The notes under the pieces were generated by a model that saw nothing but the letters and a program-made list of their open reading frames with translations, was not told the DNA's origin and ran no database searches. A stretch of 64,000 nucleotides of DNA from Candidatus Ruthenibacterium merdavium (lineage in GTDB: Bacteria > Bacillota > Clostridia > Oscillospirales > Ruminococcaceae), in NCBI GenBank assembly GCA_019119935.1, contig DWWA01000051.1, positions 16,090 to 80,089 of the forward strand. Reading direction: 5' to 3'. A program made the position numbers and the translations under genes. Shown here one piece after another: positions 9,318 through 18,628 of the stretch; position 1 is the stretch's first letter, and every line of letters starts with the position of its first letter.

Positions 9318-9324
9318 AGTACAG

Positions 9325-9427
9325 CGTTATGTTCCGCTGTTCCATCAGCGGGGTTAATGTCGAACATTAAACAGGCAGTCCTCTGTCGGCATATGCCGGG
9401 TATGAATGTCGCAACAGTATGGAGGAA
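9325..9427 (+). promoter_or_regulatory. Structured rplS leader (L19-leader-like)
   Basis: About 100 transcribed, non-coding bases precede rplS. They contain a clear hairpin (CCGCTG, loop, CAGCGG near 9334-9353) and further short complementary segments. Firmicutes are known to carry an L19 leader that autoregulates rplS. I infer the same here from position and the hairpin; I could not test it against the covariance model. Confidence 0.45.
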
Positions 9428-9433
9428 ATGAAA

Positions 9434-9778
9434 ATGGACGCAATGAAAGTATTTACCGAAGAGCTTTTGAAAAAAGACGCTCCCCAGTTCAACGTAGGTG
9501 ACACCGTGCGTGTTTCCGTTCGTATCAAGGAAGGCGAGCGCGAGCGTATTCAGGCTTTTGAGGGCACTGTCATCGCAAAGAAACACGGCGGCATCGCTGA
9601 AACCTTCACGGTTCGCCGCACTTCTTACGGCGTTGGCGTTGAGCGTGTGTTCCCGGTTCACTCTCCGTTTGTAGAGAAGGTTGAGGTTGTGCGCAAAGGT
9701 AAAGTGCGCCGTGCGAAACTGTTCTACCTGCGTGAGCGCACCGGTAAGGCTGCAAAGGTTAAAGAAGAACTTCGATAA
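9434..9778 (+). CDS. rplS: Large-subunit ribosomal protein L19
   Basis: The 114-residue protein lies at the 30S-50S interface. It shows the family segments [30 protein letters not shown] and [17 protein letters not shown]. The ATG at 9434 was preferred over 9428 because GGAGGA (9421-9426) is seven bases before it, and the resulting length matches L19. Codon use is strongly biased, as expected for a highly expressed gene. It heads the lepB-rbgA-rnhB-yraN cluster. Confidence 0.97.
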   Translation: MDAMKVFTEELLKKDAPQFNVGDTVRVSVRIKEGERERIQAFEGTVIAKKHGGIAETFTVRRTSYGVGVERVFPVHSPFVEKVEVVRKGKVRRAKLFYLRERTGKAAKVKEELR

Positions 9779-9891
9779 GCTTCTAAGGGGGAGAATGAAA
9801 ATTCTCCCCTTTTTGGTATTTATAAAGCGGTATGTTTTGCAAAGTCTGTCAGGGAAAGAAACAGCATGCCGCGAGAATGGGGGAGTTAAGG

Positions 9892-10419
9892 ATGCAAAAG
9901 GCCGGACGTGCGGCGGTTGAAGTGTTTGATTGGTACGAATCCATTGTGATGGCAATTCTTGCTGTTGTTATAATTTTTGTGCTGGGCGGACGCGCCGTCG
10001 GTGTTGACGGAGAATCGATGTATCCGACATTGGAGGGTGGCAATCAGCTTTTTGTCCAGACCTTGACGGCACAGCCGACTTACGGCGATATTGTAGTGGC
10101 GGATAATTATACCGGTTACGGCGACCCGATTATTAAGCGTTTGATCGGAATGCCGGGCGACGTAATTGATATCGACCCGTCTACCAACCGCGTGATTCGC
10201 AATGGTGAATTGCTGGACGAGCCGTATTTGTCTGTCCCTACTTATCCCGAGGATTTACCGCTGCCGATTACGGTTCCGGAAGGTATGGTATTTTTGATGG
10301 GCGATAACCGAACCAATTCACTCGACAGCCGCTCTTCACAGGTAGGTTGTATTGACCAAAGAGCGCTTTTGGGTGAGGTAGTGCTCCGATTTTCGCCGTT
10401 TGAAAGAATTGAGGGATGA
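9892..10419 (+). CDS. lepB: Signal peptidase I
   Basis: This membrane serine protease removes signal peptides. The 175-residue protein has one N-terminal membrane segment (about residues 18-37). The catalytic serine lies in GESMYPTL, the general-base lysine in IIKRLIGMPGD, and the C-terminal box is GDNRTNSLDSR. The ATG at 9892 has GGGGGAG six bases upstream; the open frame extends back but without a better site. It sits between rplS and rbgA, a classical Firmicutes order. Confidence 0.95.
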   Translation: MQKAGRAAVEVFDWYESIVMAILAVVIIFVLGGRAVGVDGESMYPTLEGGNQLFVQTLTAQPTYGDIVVADNYTGYGDPIIKRLIGMPGDVIDIDPSTNRVIRNGELLDEPYLSVPTYPEDLPLPITVPEGMVFLMGDNRTNSLDSRSSQVGCIDQRALLGEVVLRFSPFERIEG

Positions 10420-10425
10420 CAAACC

Positions 10426-11328
10426 ATGAGTGAAAATATCAATCACAGACAAATTCACTGGTTCCCCGGTCACATGATGAAAACCCTGCGCGTGATGGAG
10501 GCAAGTATTCGTCAGGTGGACGTGGTGCTGGAACTGCTCGATGCGCGCATTCCGCACAGCAGCATGAACCCGGAAATTGAGCGGATTGCGGCTGCAAAAC
10601 CGCGGCTTTACCTGCTCAATAAAGCGGATTTGGCCGACCCGAATATCACGGCGGCATGGGTGCGCTATTTTAAAAATCTCGGCTGCGGCTGTGTCGCGAT
10701 TACATCGAAAAACAGAAGCGGCATTGCGGCCATCAAAAAAGCGATTGACACCGAGCTGGACGAGTTGCTTTCCCGCCGCGCCGACCGTGGCATGCTGGGC
10801 GCAAAAATTCGCATTATGGTAACAGGAATTCCGAACGTCGGAAAATCAACCTTCATCAACGCGTTTACCGGCTCCAACCGTGTGCAGGCGGCTGACCGTC
10901 CCGGCGTGACGCGCGGCAAGCAATGGGTGAACGCGGGTGAGTATGAACTGCTCGACATGCCCGGTGTGCTTTGGAAAAAGTTTGAGTCGGATGATGTCGC
11001 GTCCAATCTGGCATTCATCGGTTCGATTAAAGACGATATTCTCGATGTGGAAGAAATTGCGATGCGCCTGCTGGCGCAGCTGCAAAACACCTGTCCCGAC
11101 CGTTTGGAAGAACGCTACCGTCTGTCAAAAGACGACTTGGCGCTTGATGCTTATGACCTTTTGGAATGCATCGGCCGCAAGCGCGGCATGATGATGAGCG
11201 GCGGCGTTGTCAACACAGAGCGTGCGGCGCAGATGCTGGTAGACGAATTCCGCGCCAGCAAACTGGGAAGAATGTCGCTGGAAAAACCGACAAGGCCGGA
11301 AAAATCGGAGGATGCGCAGGATGAATGA
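10426..11328 (+). CDS. rbgA: Ribosome biogenesis GTPase RbgA (YlqF)
   Basis: This circularly permuted GTPase is needed for late 50S assembly. The motif order is diagnostic: G4 (LLNKADL) comes before G1 (GIPNVGKST) and G3 (DMPGV). The N-terminus, HWFPGHMMKTLR, is typical. The C-terminal helical domain would contact rRNA. The protein is 300 residues, close to the usual 280-290. The ATG lies six bases after the lepB stop, and the 3' end overlaps rnhB. Confidence 0.95.
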   Translation: MSENINHRQIHWFPGHMMKTLRVMEASIRQVDVVLELLDARIPHSSMNPEIERIAAAKPRLYLLNKADLADPNITAAWVRYFKNLGCGCVAITSKNRSGIAAIKKAIDTELDELLSRRADRGMLGAKIRIMVTGIPNVGKSTFINAFTGSNRVQAADRPGVTRGKQWVNAGEYELLDMPGVLWKKFESDDVASNLAFIGSIKDDILDVEEIAMRLLAQLQNTCPDRLEERYRLSKDDLALDAYDLLECIGRKRGMMMSGGVVNTERAAQMLVDEFRASKLGRMSLEKPTRPEKSEDAQDE

Positions 11329-11923
11329 ACTGTATCAGTTTGACGAACAGATGCGCGCTGTGCACGGTGCGATTGCCGGAGTGGACGAAGCGGGGCGCGG
11401 GCCTTTATGCGGGCCAGTGTGTGCGGCGGCGGTTGTTTTAAACCCCGACTGTCTGCCCGAAGGGCTGAACGATTCCAAAAAGCTTTCGGAAAAAAAGCGT
11501 GAGGCGCTGTTTGATGAGATTTGCCAAAAAGCGATTGCTTATCATATTGTGATGGTGGGCCCGGAAGTGATTGACGAAAAAAATATTCTGGGTGCAACGA
11601 TGTTGGGAATGAAGCAGGCGGTAGAAGGATTGCAGGGAAAAGCACAGTATGTGCTGATTGACGGAAACCGCTGCCCCGAGTTAGACATCCCGTGCGAAGC
11701 GGTAGTGAAAGGCGATGCAAAATCAGCCAGCGTTGCCGCGGCCTCGGTTTTGGCGAAGGTATCGCGTGACCGTCTGATGACGGAGCTTGCAAAAGAGTAT
11801 CCGCAGTACGCGCTGGAAAAGCACAAGGGCTATCCGACCAAACTGCATTATGAGCTTTTAGACCGGTACGGTGTGGCACCCATTTACCGCAAAAGCTTTT
11901 TGAAAAAGCGCGGGTACGTTTGA
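11321..11923 (+). CDS. rnhB: Ribonuclease HII
   Basis: RNase HII removes ribonucleotides from DNA and RNA/DNA hybrids. The 200-residue protein shows the catalytic GVDEAGRGPLCGPV motif, VKGDAKSASVAAASVLAKVSRD and HKGYPTKLH. The ATG at 11321 was chosen because GGAGGA lies eight bases upstream, whereas the ATG at 11312 abuts it. It overlaps rbgA at its start and yraN at its end (TGATG). Confidence 0.95.
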   Translation: MNELYQFDEQMRAVHGAIAGVDEAGRGPLCGPVCAAAVVLNPDCLPEGLNDSKKLSEKKREALFDEICQKAIAYHIVMVGPEVIDEKNILGATMLGMKQAVEGLQGKAQYVLIDGNRCPELDIPCEAVVKGDAKSASVAAASVLAKVSRDRLMTELAKEYPQYALEKHKGYPTKLHYELLDRYGVAPIYRKSFLKKRGYV

Positions 11924-12279
11924 TGGATGCGCGCACGCTGGGGGCTTACGGGGAAAGCTTGGCGGCGGCATATTACCGCAAGCAGGGCTTTGACATTGTG
12001 GCCGCGAACTACCGCACCCGTATGGGCGAGGTGGATTTAATTGTGGCGAGTCGAAAACTTCTTGTATTTGTGGAAGTAAAAACAAGAAGCCGCGGTGCGC
12101 TTGCGCCGGGGCGGTGTTCCGTGACAAAGACAAAGCAAAAGCGTATTATCGCCGCGGCTAAAGCGTATCTTGCCGCCCATCCTGAGTGGGACTGCGCCAT
12201 GCGCTTTGACGTGTATGAAGTGACGCGGCAGGAAAACACGGTACAAGAGGTTTGCATTGAAAATGCCTTTATGGTATAG
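11923..12279 (+). CDS. YraN/UPF0102 family nuclease-like protein
   Basis: The 118-residue protein has the restriction-endonuclease-like fold signature GEVDLIV followed by LVFVEVKTRS, as in Holliday-junction-resolvase relatives. The function is unproven in the family. The start codon overlaps the rnhB stop, so it is translationally coupled. It ends the rplS cluster; about 190 bases without a clear gene precede thrC. Confidence 0.88.
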   Translation: MDARTLGAYGESLAAAYYRKQGFDIVAANYRTRMGEVDLIVASRKLLVFVEVKTRSRGALAPGRCSVTKTKQKRIIAAAKAYLAAHPEWDCAMRFDVYEVTRQENTVQEVCIENAFMV

Positions 12280-12466
12280 TGAAAGAGAATCTGAATTAAA
12301 CGGGTTCAGATGGGAGCTTGTGAAAAGGTGAAAGGGCAAAAGCTGTTTTGCCGTGCAATGCTCCGACGGGAAAGTAAACAAGGCTTTAAGCAGCGGCGAA
12401 AGAACGGTCAGGGGTGGCTGTCAGCCGCAAAAAAAGCCGCAGTGACAACGAGGGGAGTGCAAAACA

Positions 12467-13912
12467 ATGGAATACCGCAGCACACGAGGAAACGAGCAAA
12501 AGGTCAGCGCAGCGAAAGCCATTACAACGGGCCTTGCGCCGGACGGCGGGCTGTATGTACCTTGTGAGTTTCCGAAAATGCAAGCCGATTTATCCGGCTT
12601 GACGTATGAGCAAACCGCCGTAGAAGTTTTGAAGCTGTTTTTAACGGATTATGCGCCGGAATTTTTGGCCGATGCCGCTCAAAAAGCTTATGGCTCTTTT
12701 GGCGGCGGCGCGGGGAAAACCGTGCAGACCGACGGATGCGGAACTTTTTTGGAGCTTTGGCACGGGCCTACCTGCGCATTTAAAGATTATGCGCTTCAAT
12801 TGATGCCGCATTTGCTGGTAGAGGGCAAAAAGATGCTCCATGATGAGCGACTGACCCATATCTTGGTGGCGACCTCCGGCGATACCGGCAAGGCGGCGCT
12901 GGCCGGGTACGCGGGCTTAGACGGCATTCGCATTTCTGTTTTTTACCCGCAGGACGGCACAAGCCGGATTCAGGAACTGCAAATGGTGACGCAGACGGGA
13001 GAAAACGTCGGTGTATACGCTGTGAAAGGCAATTTTGACGACGCACAAAGCGGTGTGAAACGCGCATTTGGCAACAAAGCCCTTGCGGAGGAGCTGGCGA
13101 AAAACGGAGCGTACCTCTCCAGCGCAAACTCCATCAACTGGGGCAGATTGGCGCCGCAGATTGTTTATTACTTTTATTGTTATGAGCAGCTTGTAGGGCA
13201 AGGTGCTGTCACGCGCGGCCAAGCGGTGGATTTCTGTGTTCCCACCGGAAATTTCGGCGATATTCTGGCAGGCTGGTATGCAAAGCAGATGGGCCTTCCC
13301 GTGGGGCGCTTGATTTGCGCTTCCAACGAAAATGATGTGCTTACAGAGTTTTTGTCCACGGGCGTTTACAATGCGCGCCGTCCGTTTTATAAAACGGAAA
13401 GCCCGTCGATGGATATTTTGGTGTCGTCCAATTTGGAGCGCCTTTTGTATCATGTTACTGGGGATGCCGCGCAGGTGAAAGCGTGGATGGAGCAGCTTGC
13501 GAAGGAAGGGCACTATGAAGTGGGGCCCGAAGTGCTCGCAGAAATTCAAAAAACATTTGCTTGTGCGAGTGTGGATGCCGCAGGTGCTGCAAAGGAAATT
13601 GCGCGCGTTTACCACGAGGCAAATTATTTGATGGACCCGCACACCGCTGTGGCGTGCGCCGCTGCGCGTGAGAGAGCAGGGGAGAATTTGTGTGTGGTGC
13701 TGTCGACGGCAAGCCCGTATAAATTCCCGGTGAGTGTGCTGAGCGCCCTTGAACAAGCCGTGCCGCAGGATGAGTTTTCCGCGCTGGAACAGCTGGAAAA
13801 GTACAGCGGCCTGCCTGCACCCGAGGCGCTGAAATCGCTGAAAAATGCGCCGGTTCGCTTTGACCGCACGATTGAAAAAGAAGAAATTTTGACCGTGGCA
13901 CGCGGAGAATAA
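12467..13912 (+). CDS. thrC: Threonine synthase
   Basis: This PLP enzyme converts O-phosphohomoserine to threonine. The 481-residue length and the N-terminal YRSTRGN and APDGGLYVP segments match the larger, fold-type-II bacterial/yeast class. The PLP lysine is in PTCAFKDYALQ, with SANSINWGRLAPQ and FCVPTGNFGDILAGW further on. The RBS is AGGGGAG. No other threonine-pathway genes are adjacent. A leader of about 190 bases upstream contains short inverted repeats (for example GGCTGTCAGCC) but I recognise no T-box. Confidence 0.95.
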   Translation: MEYRSTRGNEQKVSAAKAITTGLAPDGGLYVPCEFPKMQADLSGLTYEQTAVEVLKLFLTDYAPEFLADAAQKAYGSFGGGAGKTVQTDGCGTFLELWHGPTCAFKDYALQLMPHLLVEGKKMLHDERLTHILVATSGDTGKAALAGYAGLDGIRISVFYPQDGTSRIQELQMVTQTGENVGVYAVKGNFDDAQSGVKRAFGNKALAEELAKNGAYLSSANSINWGRLAPQIVYYFYCYEQLVGQGAVTRGQAVDFCVPTGNFGDILAGWYAKQMGLPVGRLICASNENDVLTEFLSTGVYNARRPFYKTESPSMDILVSSNLERLLYHVTGDAAQVKAWMEQLAKEGHYEVGPEVLAEIQKTFACASVDAAGAAKEIARVYHEANYLMDPHTAVACAAARERAGENLCVVLSTASPYKFPVSVLSALEQAVPQDEFSALEQLEKYSGLPAPEALKSLKNAPVRFDRTIEKEEILTVARGE

Positions 13913-13945
13913 ACGCAAGCGTGAATGCCGATAGCATAAGTAAAA

Positions 13946-13970
13946 AGCCGGACGCATGAAGCGTCCGGCT
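13946..13970 (-). terminator. Terminator for the DUF1540 gene (minus strand)
   Basis: AGCCGGACGC and GCGTCCGGCT form a perfect 10-bp stem. Read on the minus strand it is followed by TTTTTA, so it serves the DUF1540 gene; it may also limit thrC read-through. Confidence 0.75.
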
Positions 13971-13975
13971 CTGCA

Positions 13976-14137
13976 TCAGGTATGCTTGTAAGTGTCACAC
14001 ATGGTTTCTTCTCCCAAAATCGCCATGCGGTTTTTTACCTTAATGCTGTTGGCGGTGCAGCAGCTGTGCCCGTCATTATGAATACAGTTTTTTACTTCAC
14101 AACAAATACCGTTCAGTTTTTTTGTTTCGTTTTGCAT
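13976..14137 (-). CDS. DUF1540 small Cys-rich protein
   Basis: This 53-residue protein begins MQNETKKLNGICCEVKNC. It carries the DUF1540 pattern of paired cysteines (GICCEVKNC, HSCC and a C-terminal CDTY), suggesting metal binding; the family function is unknown. The ATG at 14137 has AAAGGAGGC seven bases upstream. The longer frame upstream lacks a ribosome site and overlaps the divergent metallophosphoesterase promoter. Confidence 0.85.
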   Translation of the reverse strand: MQNETKKLNGICCEVKNCIHNDGHSCCTANSIKVKNRMAILGEETMCDTYKHT

Positions 14138-14198
14138 GTTCAACGCCTCCTTTGCTCTTATTCTGCGTGCATAACGGCTGAAATATGCAGGGGGTTTT

Positions 14199-14876
14199 AT
14201 GGCAATTTTTGTAATTGGTGATTTGCATCTTTCCATGGACGGGAAAAAGACCATGGAGGTGTTTCCGGGCTGGGAGCATTATATGCAGCGTCTGGAGGAA
14301 AACTGGCGCGCTGCCGTGCAGCCGGAAGACTTGGTGGTGTTGCTCGGAGACACTTCGTGGGCGATGTCCTTGCAGGAAACTTTGCAGGACTTTGCGTTTT
14401 TGCACACGCTTCCCGGAAAAAAGCTTCTTCTCAAAGGCAACCACGACTACTGGTGGACGACCATGGCGAAGATGGAGCGTTTTTTTGCCGAGCAGGGCTG
14501 GAATGACTTTGCCTTTTTACATAATAACTGCGTCATGCACGACGGCGTTGCCCTGTGCGGCACAAGAAGCTGGATGTTCGATGCGAGTGCGCCGCAGGAT
14601 GAAAAGGTAATGGCGCGCGAATGCGGGCGGCTGCGCATGTCGCTGCAAGCCGCGGGTGAAGCAGAAAAAATTGTATTTTTGCACTATCCGCCCATTTACC
14701 CGAACGCAAATGCCGAAGAAGTGGTGGCGCTGCTGCATGAATACGGCGTAAAACGCTGTTTTTACGGACATTTGCACGGCGGTTCCATCCGATATGCGGT
14801 GCAGGGAAGGGTAGATGGCATTGAATATCGGCTTGTGAGCGCCGATTCTTTGAGATTTTGTCCTGTAAAAATTTGA
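14199..14876 (+). CDS. Calcineurin-like metallophosphoesterase
   Basis: The 225-residue protein shows the full metallophosphatase motif set: GDLHLS, LLGDTSWA, KGNHDYWW and YGHLHGGS, so a dinuclear metal centre is expected. The substrate is unknown; this subfamily is common in Firmicutes and is sometimes annotated as a serine/threonine phosphatase. The start has AGGGGG close upstream. It lies divergent from the DUF1540 gene and upstream of tig, which has its own promoter. Confidence 0.88.
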   Translation: MAIFVIGDLHLSMDGKKTMEVFPGWEHYMQRLEENWRAAVQPEDLVVLLGDTSWAMSLQETLQDFAFLHTLPGKKLLLKGNHDYWWTTMAKMERFFAEQGWNDFAFLHNNCVMHDGVALCGTRSWMFDASAPQDEKVMARECGRLRMSLQAAGEAEKIVFLHYPPIYPNANAEEVVALLHEYGVKRCFYGHLHGGSIRYAVQGRVDGIEYRLVSADSLRFCPVKI

Positions 14877-14903
14877 TTTATAGTAGCAATCTTAAAAAGT
14901 TTG

Positions 14904-14912
14904 TGCTATAAT
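14904..14912 (+). promoter_or_regulatory. Extended -10 promoter of tig
   Basis: TGCTATAAT is a consensus extended -10 element, 36 bases before the tig start codon. No good -35 is visible at 17 bases. Confidence 0.6.
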
Positions 14913-14947
14913 GATTCAATGTAAGTTTCAATATTGGAGGAAAAACC

Positions 14948-16318
14948 ATGAAGCTCGTTAAAAATGAAAAACTGGAAAACAATCGTCATGAACTGCAATT
15001 TTCCATTGACGCCGAGACTTTCAATGCCGCTGTAAACGAGGCATTCAAGCGCGAGGCCGCTAAGTATAACATCCCCGGCTTCCGCAAAGGAAAAGCTCCC
15101 CGTCACATGATTGAAAAAATGTTCGGTGCGGACGTGTTCCACTATCCCGCAATCAACGACCTGTTCCCGGCAGCTTACGATGCAGCTGTCAAAGAGAGCG
15201 GCATTGAGCCTGTTGACCGTCCGGAAGCGGAAGTTGTTTCTTCCAGCACAGAGGACGGCGCGGTTCTGAAAGTGGCCGTTACCGTAAAGCCGGAAGTGAA
15301 AATCGGCAAATACACCGGTTTAAAAGCAACCAAGAAGGCCAATACTGTCGAGGACACAGACGTTGACGCTGAGATCGACCGTATGCGTGAGCGCAATGCG
15401 CGCATCGTTCCCCGCGAGGGCAAAGCCGAGAGCGGCGATACCGCAGTCATCGACTTTGAGGGCTTTATCGACGGCGTTGCTTTCAACGGCGGCAAAGGCG
15501 AAGAGTTCCCCTTGGTGCTCGGCTCCGGCCAGTTCATCCCCGGCTTCGAGGATCAGGTGATCGGCCATGAGGCAGGCGAGGAGTTTGACGTAAACGTCAG
15601 CTTCCCCGAGGAGTATCAGGCAGCGGAGCTTGCCGGCAAGCCCGCTGTGTTTAAAGTGAAGATTCACGAAGTCAAGGCGAAAGAGCTGCCCGCTGCCGAC
15701 GATGAGTTTGCAAAAGACGTTTCCGAGTACGACACGCTGGATGAGCTGAAAGCCAACATCCGCAAGGGCATGGAAGAGCAGAACGAAAGCCGCAATGAGC
15801 TGGAAGTGGAAAATGCTTTGGTGGATCAGATTGTCGAGAGCATGGAGGCTGATATTCCGGCCTGCATGATTGAAACCCGTATCGACGAGATGGTGCGCGA
15901 TTTCGAGTTCCGTTTGCAGCAGCAGGGCTTGAAGCTGAAAGATTACCTGAAGTACATCGGCGGCGACGAAGCAAAGTTCCGCGAGGGCTTCAAAGAGCAG
16001 GCGGAAAAGCAAGTGAAGATCCGTTTGGCTTTGGAGAAAGTTGTGGAGCTGGAGAAGATCGAAGCCAGCGACGAGGATTTCGACAAAGAAGTAAACCGCA
16101 TTGCCGAGGCTTACAAGATGGAAGCGGACAAAGTGCGCGCCATTGTGCCTGAGGCAGAGGTGAGAAAAGATTTGGCTGTGAACAAAGCGATTGACTTCAT
16201 TAAGTCCAACGCAAAAGTAACAGCGGAAAAAGCGACCAAGGCGAAGAGAACCACAAAGAAAGCTGCGGCCGCAAAAGCGGAAAAGACCCAAGAGAATACC
16301 GAAGAAACAGCGGAATAA
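14948..16318 (+). CDS. tig: Trigger factor
   Basis: This is the ribosome-bound chaperone and prolyl isomerase. The 456 residues comprise an N-terminal ribosome-binding domain (GFRKGKAPRHMIEKMFG carries the ribosome-contact signature), a central FKBP-type domain (GDTAVIDFEGFIDG...FIPGFEDQVIGHEAGE) and a helical C-terminal chaperone domain. The last roughly 40 residues form a Lys/Ala/Thr-rich tail common in Clostridia. The RBS is TTGGAGGA. It precedes clpP and clpX in the standard Firmicutes order. Confidence 0.97.
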   Translation: MKLVKNEKLENNRHELQFSIDAETFNAAVNEAFKREAAKYNIPGFRKGKAPRHMIEKMFGADVFHYPAINDLFPAAYDAAVKESGIEPVDRPEAEVVSSSTEDGAVLKVAVTVKPEVKIGKYTGLKATKKANTVEDTDVDAEIDRMRERNARIVPREGKAESGDTAVIDFEGFIDGVAFNGGKGEEFPLVLGSGQFIPGFEDQVIGHEAGEEFDVNVSFPEEYQAAELAGKPAVFKVKIHEVKAKELPAADDEFAKDVSEYDTLDELKANIRKGMEEQNESRNELEVENALVDQIVESMEADIPACMIETRIDEMVRDFEFRLQQQGLKLKDYLKYIGGDEAKFREGFKEQAEKQVKIRLALEKVVELEKIEASDEDFDKEVNRIAEAYKMEADKVRAIVPEAEVRKDLAVNKAIDFIKSNAKVTAEKATKAKRTTKKAAAAKAEKTQENTEETAE

Positions 16319-16537
16319 TCGTTTTGCCGAACCGCGGCGCCCCCAAAAAGGGAGCGTCGCTGCGGCGGACGTTTTATCGTGTGAGCGGCGGTGCAAAGCT
16401 TTTTGTTTCAAAAAGAGTGCCTGCACCGGTGCAGTTGTCGATTCACCGGGCTTTTTCGTGGACGATATCGAATTTTGCCCGATACATGCCAGTCGGCGTG
16501 TATCGGGTAATTGATTATTACCATTGGAGGTTCTTGT

Positions 16538-17128
16538 ATGAGCTTAGTGCCTTATGTTGTAGAACAGACTGCCCGCGGAGAGCGTTCTTATGATATCTTT
16601 TCGCGTTTGTTGAACGACCGCATCATTATGCTGTCGGAAGAAGTGAATAATACGACTGCCAGCTTGATTGTGGCGCAGCTGTTGTATTTGGAAGGCCAAG
16701 ACCCCGATAAGGACATCAGCTTGTATATCAACAGCCCGGGCGGTTCCATTACGGCGGGTATGGCGATTTACGATACGATGAACTATATCAAGTGTGACGT
16801 TTCCACCATTTGCATCGGCATGGCGGCTTCGATGGGTGCATTCCTTCTGGCTGCCGGCGCAAAGGGAAAACGCATGGCGCTGCCGAACAGTGAGATTATG
16901 ATTCACCAGCCGCTCATCAGCGGCGGCGGACTGCAGGGGCAGACGACGGATATTAAAATTCATACGGATCATCTTGTGCGCACTCGTGAAAAGATGAACA
17001 CCATTTTGGCGCAGCGCACCGGAAAAACCGTGGAGCAAATTGCCTTGGATACTGAGCGCGACAACTACCTGAGCGCGCAGGAGGCAATGGAATACGGCTT
17101 GATTGACTCTGTGATTACAAGCCGTTAA
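16538..17128 (+). CDS. clpP: ATP-dependent Clp protease proteolytic subunit
   Basis: The 196-residue serine protease forms the tetradecamer that degrades substrates unfolded by ClpX. The catalytic serine is in [10 protein letters not shown], the histidine in IMIHQPL and the aspartate in ERDNYLSA. The ATG at 16538 follows TGGAGG by eight bases; the upstream in-frame ATG at 16511 has no RBS. The 219-base gap after tig contains a hairpin (CCCGATACA/TGTATCGGG, near 16478-16506). No CtsR box was recognised. Confidence 0.96.
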   Translation: MSLVPYVVEQTARGERSYDIFSRLLNDRIIMLSEEVNNTTASLIVAQLLYLEGQDPDKDISLYINSPGGSITAGMAIYDTMNYIKCDVSTICIGMAASMGAFLLAAGAKGKRMALPNSEIMIHQPLISGGGLQGQTTDIKIHTDHLVRTREKMNTILAQRTGKTVEQIALDTERDNYLSAQEAMEYGLIDSVITSR

Positions 17129-17140
17129 GTGAGGGATTTT

Positions 17141-18436
17141 ATGCCACAAAAACGCAATAAAGACAAAGACATGATCTGTAATTTCTGCGGGAAATCACAG
17201 GCAGATGTCGAACGAATGATCATCGGTCCGGGCGTGAATATTTGTAATGAATGCATCGAGCTTTGCTACTCTTTGCTCGATGAAGAAGGCAAGCCCGATG
17301 TTCAGCGCAGAAAACAAGCGGCGCACCGCGCGGCTGCACCGGCTCGTCAGGATGTGCGCATTTTGACTCCGGCGCAAATTAAAGAAGGTTTGGATCAATA
17401 CGTGATTGGGCAGGATTCCGCAAAAGTTGTTTTGGCGGTGTCGGTGTACAATCATTACAAACGTATTTTGTCCGGTGAACAAGGCGATGTAGACCTGCAA
17501 AAGAGCAATGTTCTTTTGCTTGGCCCCTCCGGCGTCGGCAAAACACTTTTGGCGCAAACGCTGGCAAAGATGCTGAATGTTCCCTTTGCCATCGCTGATG
17601 CAACCACTTTGACGGAAGCGGGCTATGTCGGTGAGGACGTCGAGAATATCCTTTTAAAATTGATTCAAGCGGCTGATTTTGACATTGAGCGCGCCGAAAA
17701 GGGTATTATTTATATTGACGAAATTGATAAGATTACCCGAAAAAGTGAAAATCCCTCTACGACACGTGATGTAGGCGGTGAGGGCGTACAGCAGGCTTTG
17801 CTGAAAATTTTGGAGGGTACTGTCAGCAACGTTCCGCCGCAGGGCGGCCGCAAACATCCGCAGCAGGAGTTTATTCAAATTAACACAAAAAACATCCTGT
17901 TCATTTGCGGCGGTGCGTTTGAAGGCTTGGAAAAGCATATCCAAAAACGCACGGAGCAGTCTTCGATGGGCTTTGGAAGCCAGCTGAAAAAGAGCGCAGA
18001 AGAGCAAAAGAAAGAGCTTTTGCGCCTCGTTGAACCGCACGACTTAGTCAAATTCGGCTTGATCCCCGAATTGATTGGCCGTATTCCGGTGGTGACGGTG
18101 CTCGATGCACTTGATGAGGATGCGCTGGTTCGTGTTTTGCAGGAGCCGAAAAACAGCCTTGTCAAGCAGTATCAAACACTGATGAAGATGGATCAAGTGG
18201 AGCTGGACTTCACAGAGCCTGCGCTGCATGAAGTGGCGAAAAAGGCAATTGCCCTGAAAAGCGGTGCGCGCGGTTTGCGCAGCGTGATGGAGCAGGCGCT
18301 CATTTCTGTGATGTTTGATATTCCGAGTGACCCGACCATCCGAAAAGTGACCGTGACAGAAAAGACGATCAACGGCGGAAAGCCGGAAATTGAGCACGGT
18401 GTACCGGCGGTGCGTTACAGCGAAAAAGAAGAATAA
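17141..18436 (+). CDS. clpX: ATP-dependent Clp protease ATPase subunit ClpX
   Basis: The 431-residue AAA+ unfoldase begins with a zinc-binding domain (CNFCGKS and CNECIELC), followed by Walker A (GPSGVGKT), Walker B ([10 protein letters not shown]) and the sensor and C-terminal domains. A loop equivalent to the ClpP-binding IGF is expected near GFGSQLKK. The ATG at 17141 follows GAGGGA and lies 12 bases after clpP, so the two are co-transcribed. Lon follows 20 kb away rather than immediately downstream. Confidence 0.96.
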   Translation: MPQKRNKDKDMICNFCGKSQADVERMIIGPGVNICNECIELCYSLLDEEGKPDVQRRKQAAHRAAAPARQDVRILTPAQIKEGLDQYVIGQDSAKVVLAVSVYNHYKRILSGEQGDVDLQKSNVLLLGPSGVGKTLLAQTLAKMLNVPFAIADATTLTEAGYVGEDVENILLKLIQAADFDIERAEKGIIYIDEIDKITRKSENPSTTRDVGGEGVQQALLKILEGTVSNVPPQGGRKHPQQEFIQINTKNILFICGGAFEGLEKHIQKRTEQSSMGFGSQLKKSAEEQKKELLRLVEPHDLVKFGLIPELIGRIPVVTVLDALDEDALVRVLQEPKNSLVKQYQTLMKMDQVELDFTEPALHEVAKKAIALKSGARGLRSVMEQALISVMFDIPSDPTIRKVTVTEKTINGGKPEIEHGVPAVRYSEKEE

Positions 18437-18514
18437 TTCTTTCTGTTTTGCATCTTTCTTTCGCTTTCGCTGAGCGCGAAGCGGAATGATTTATTTTATC
18501 CTACAAATCAAAGA

Positions 18515-18562
18515 CGCCATGTGCGGCCCAGAGATTCTCTGTGTTTGCACATGGCGTTTTTT
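18515..18562 (+). terminator. Terminator between clpX and the convergent C39-like gene
   Basis: CGCCATGTGC and GCACATGGCG form a perfect stem with six T residues behind it. It closes the clpP-clpX unit. Confidence 0.8.
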
Positions 18563-18628
18563 CGTGATAAATCATCAAAAATAAAAAGGAAAAGCAAATT
18601 GCCTTTTCGCCTGTTTTTCAAAAAGGCA

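Noticed and set aside
12310..12466. Possible T-box or threonine riboswitch before thrC
   Set aside because: A GGGGTGG segment is present but the conserved T-box core and terminator/antiterminator are not recognisable.
12917..13957. Minus-strand open frame of about 346 codons over thrC
   Set aside because: It is His/Arg/Leu-rich with no domain, and thrC is clearly coding on the plus strand.
15320..16426. Minus-strand open frame of about 368 codons over tig
   Set aside because: It is antisense to trigger factor, Leu/Phe-rich, with no ribosome site.
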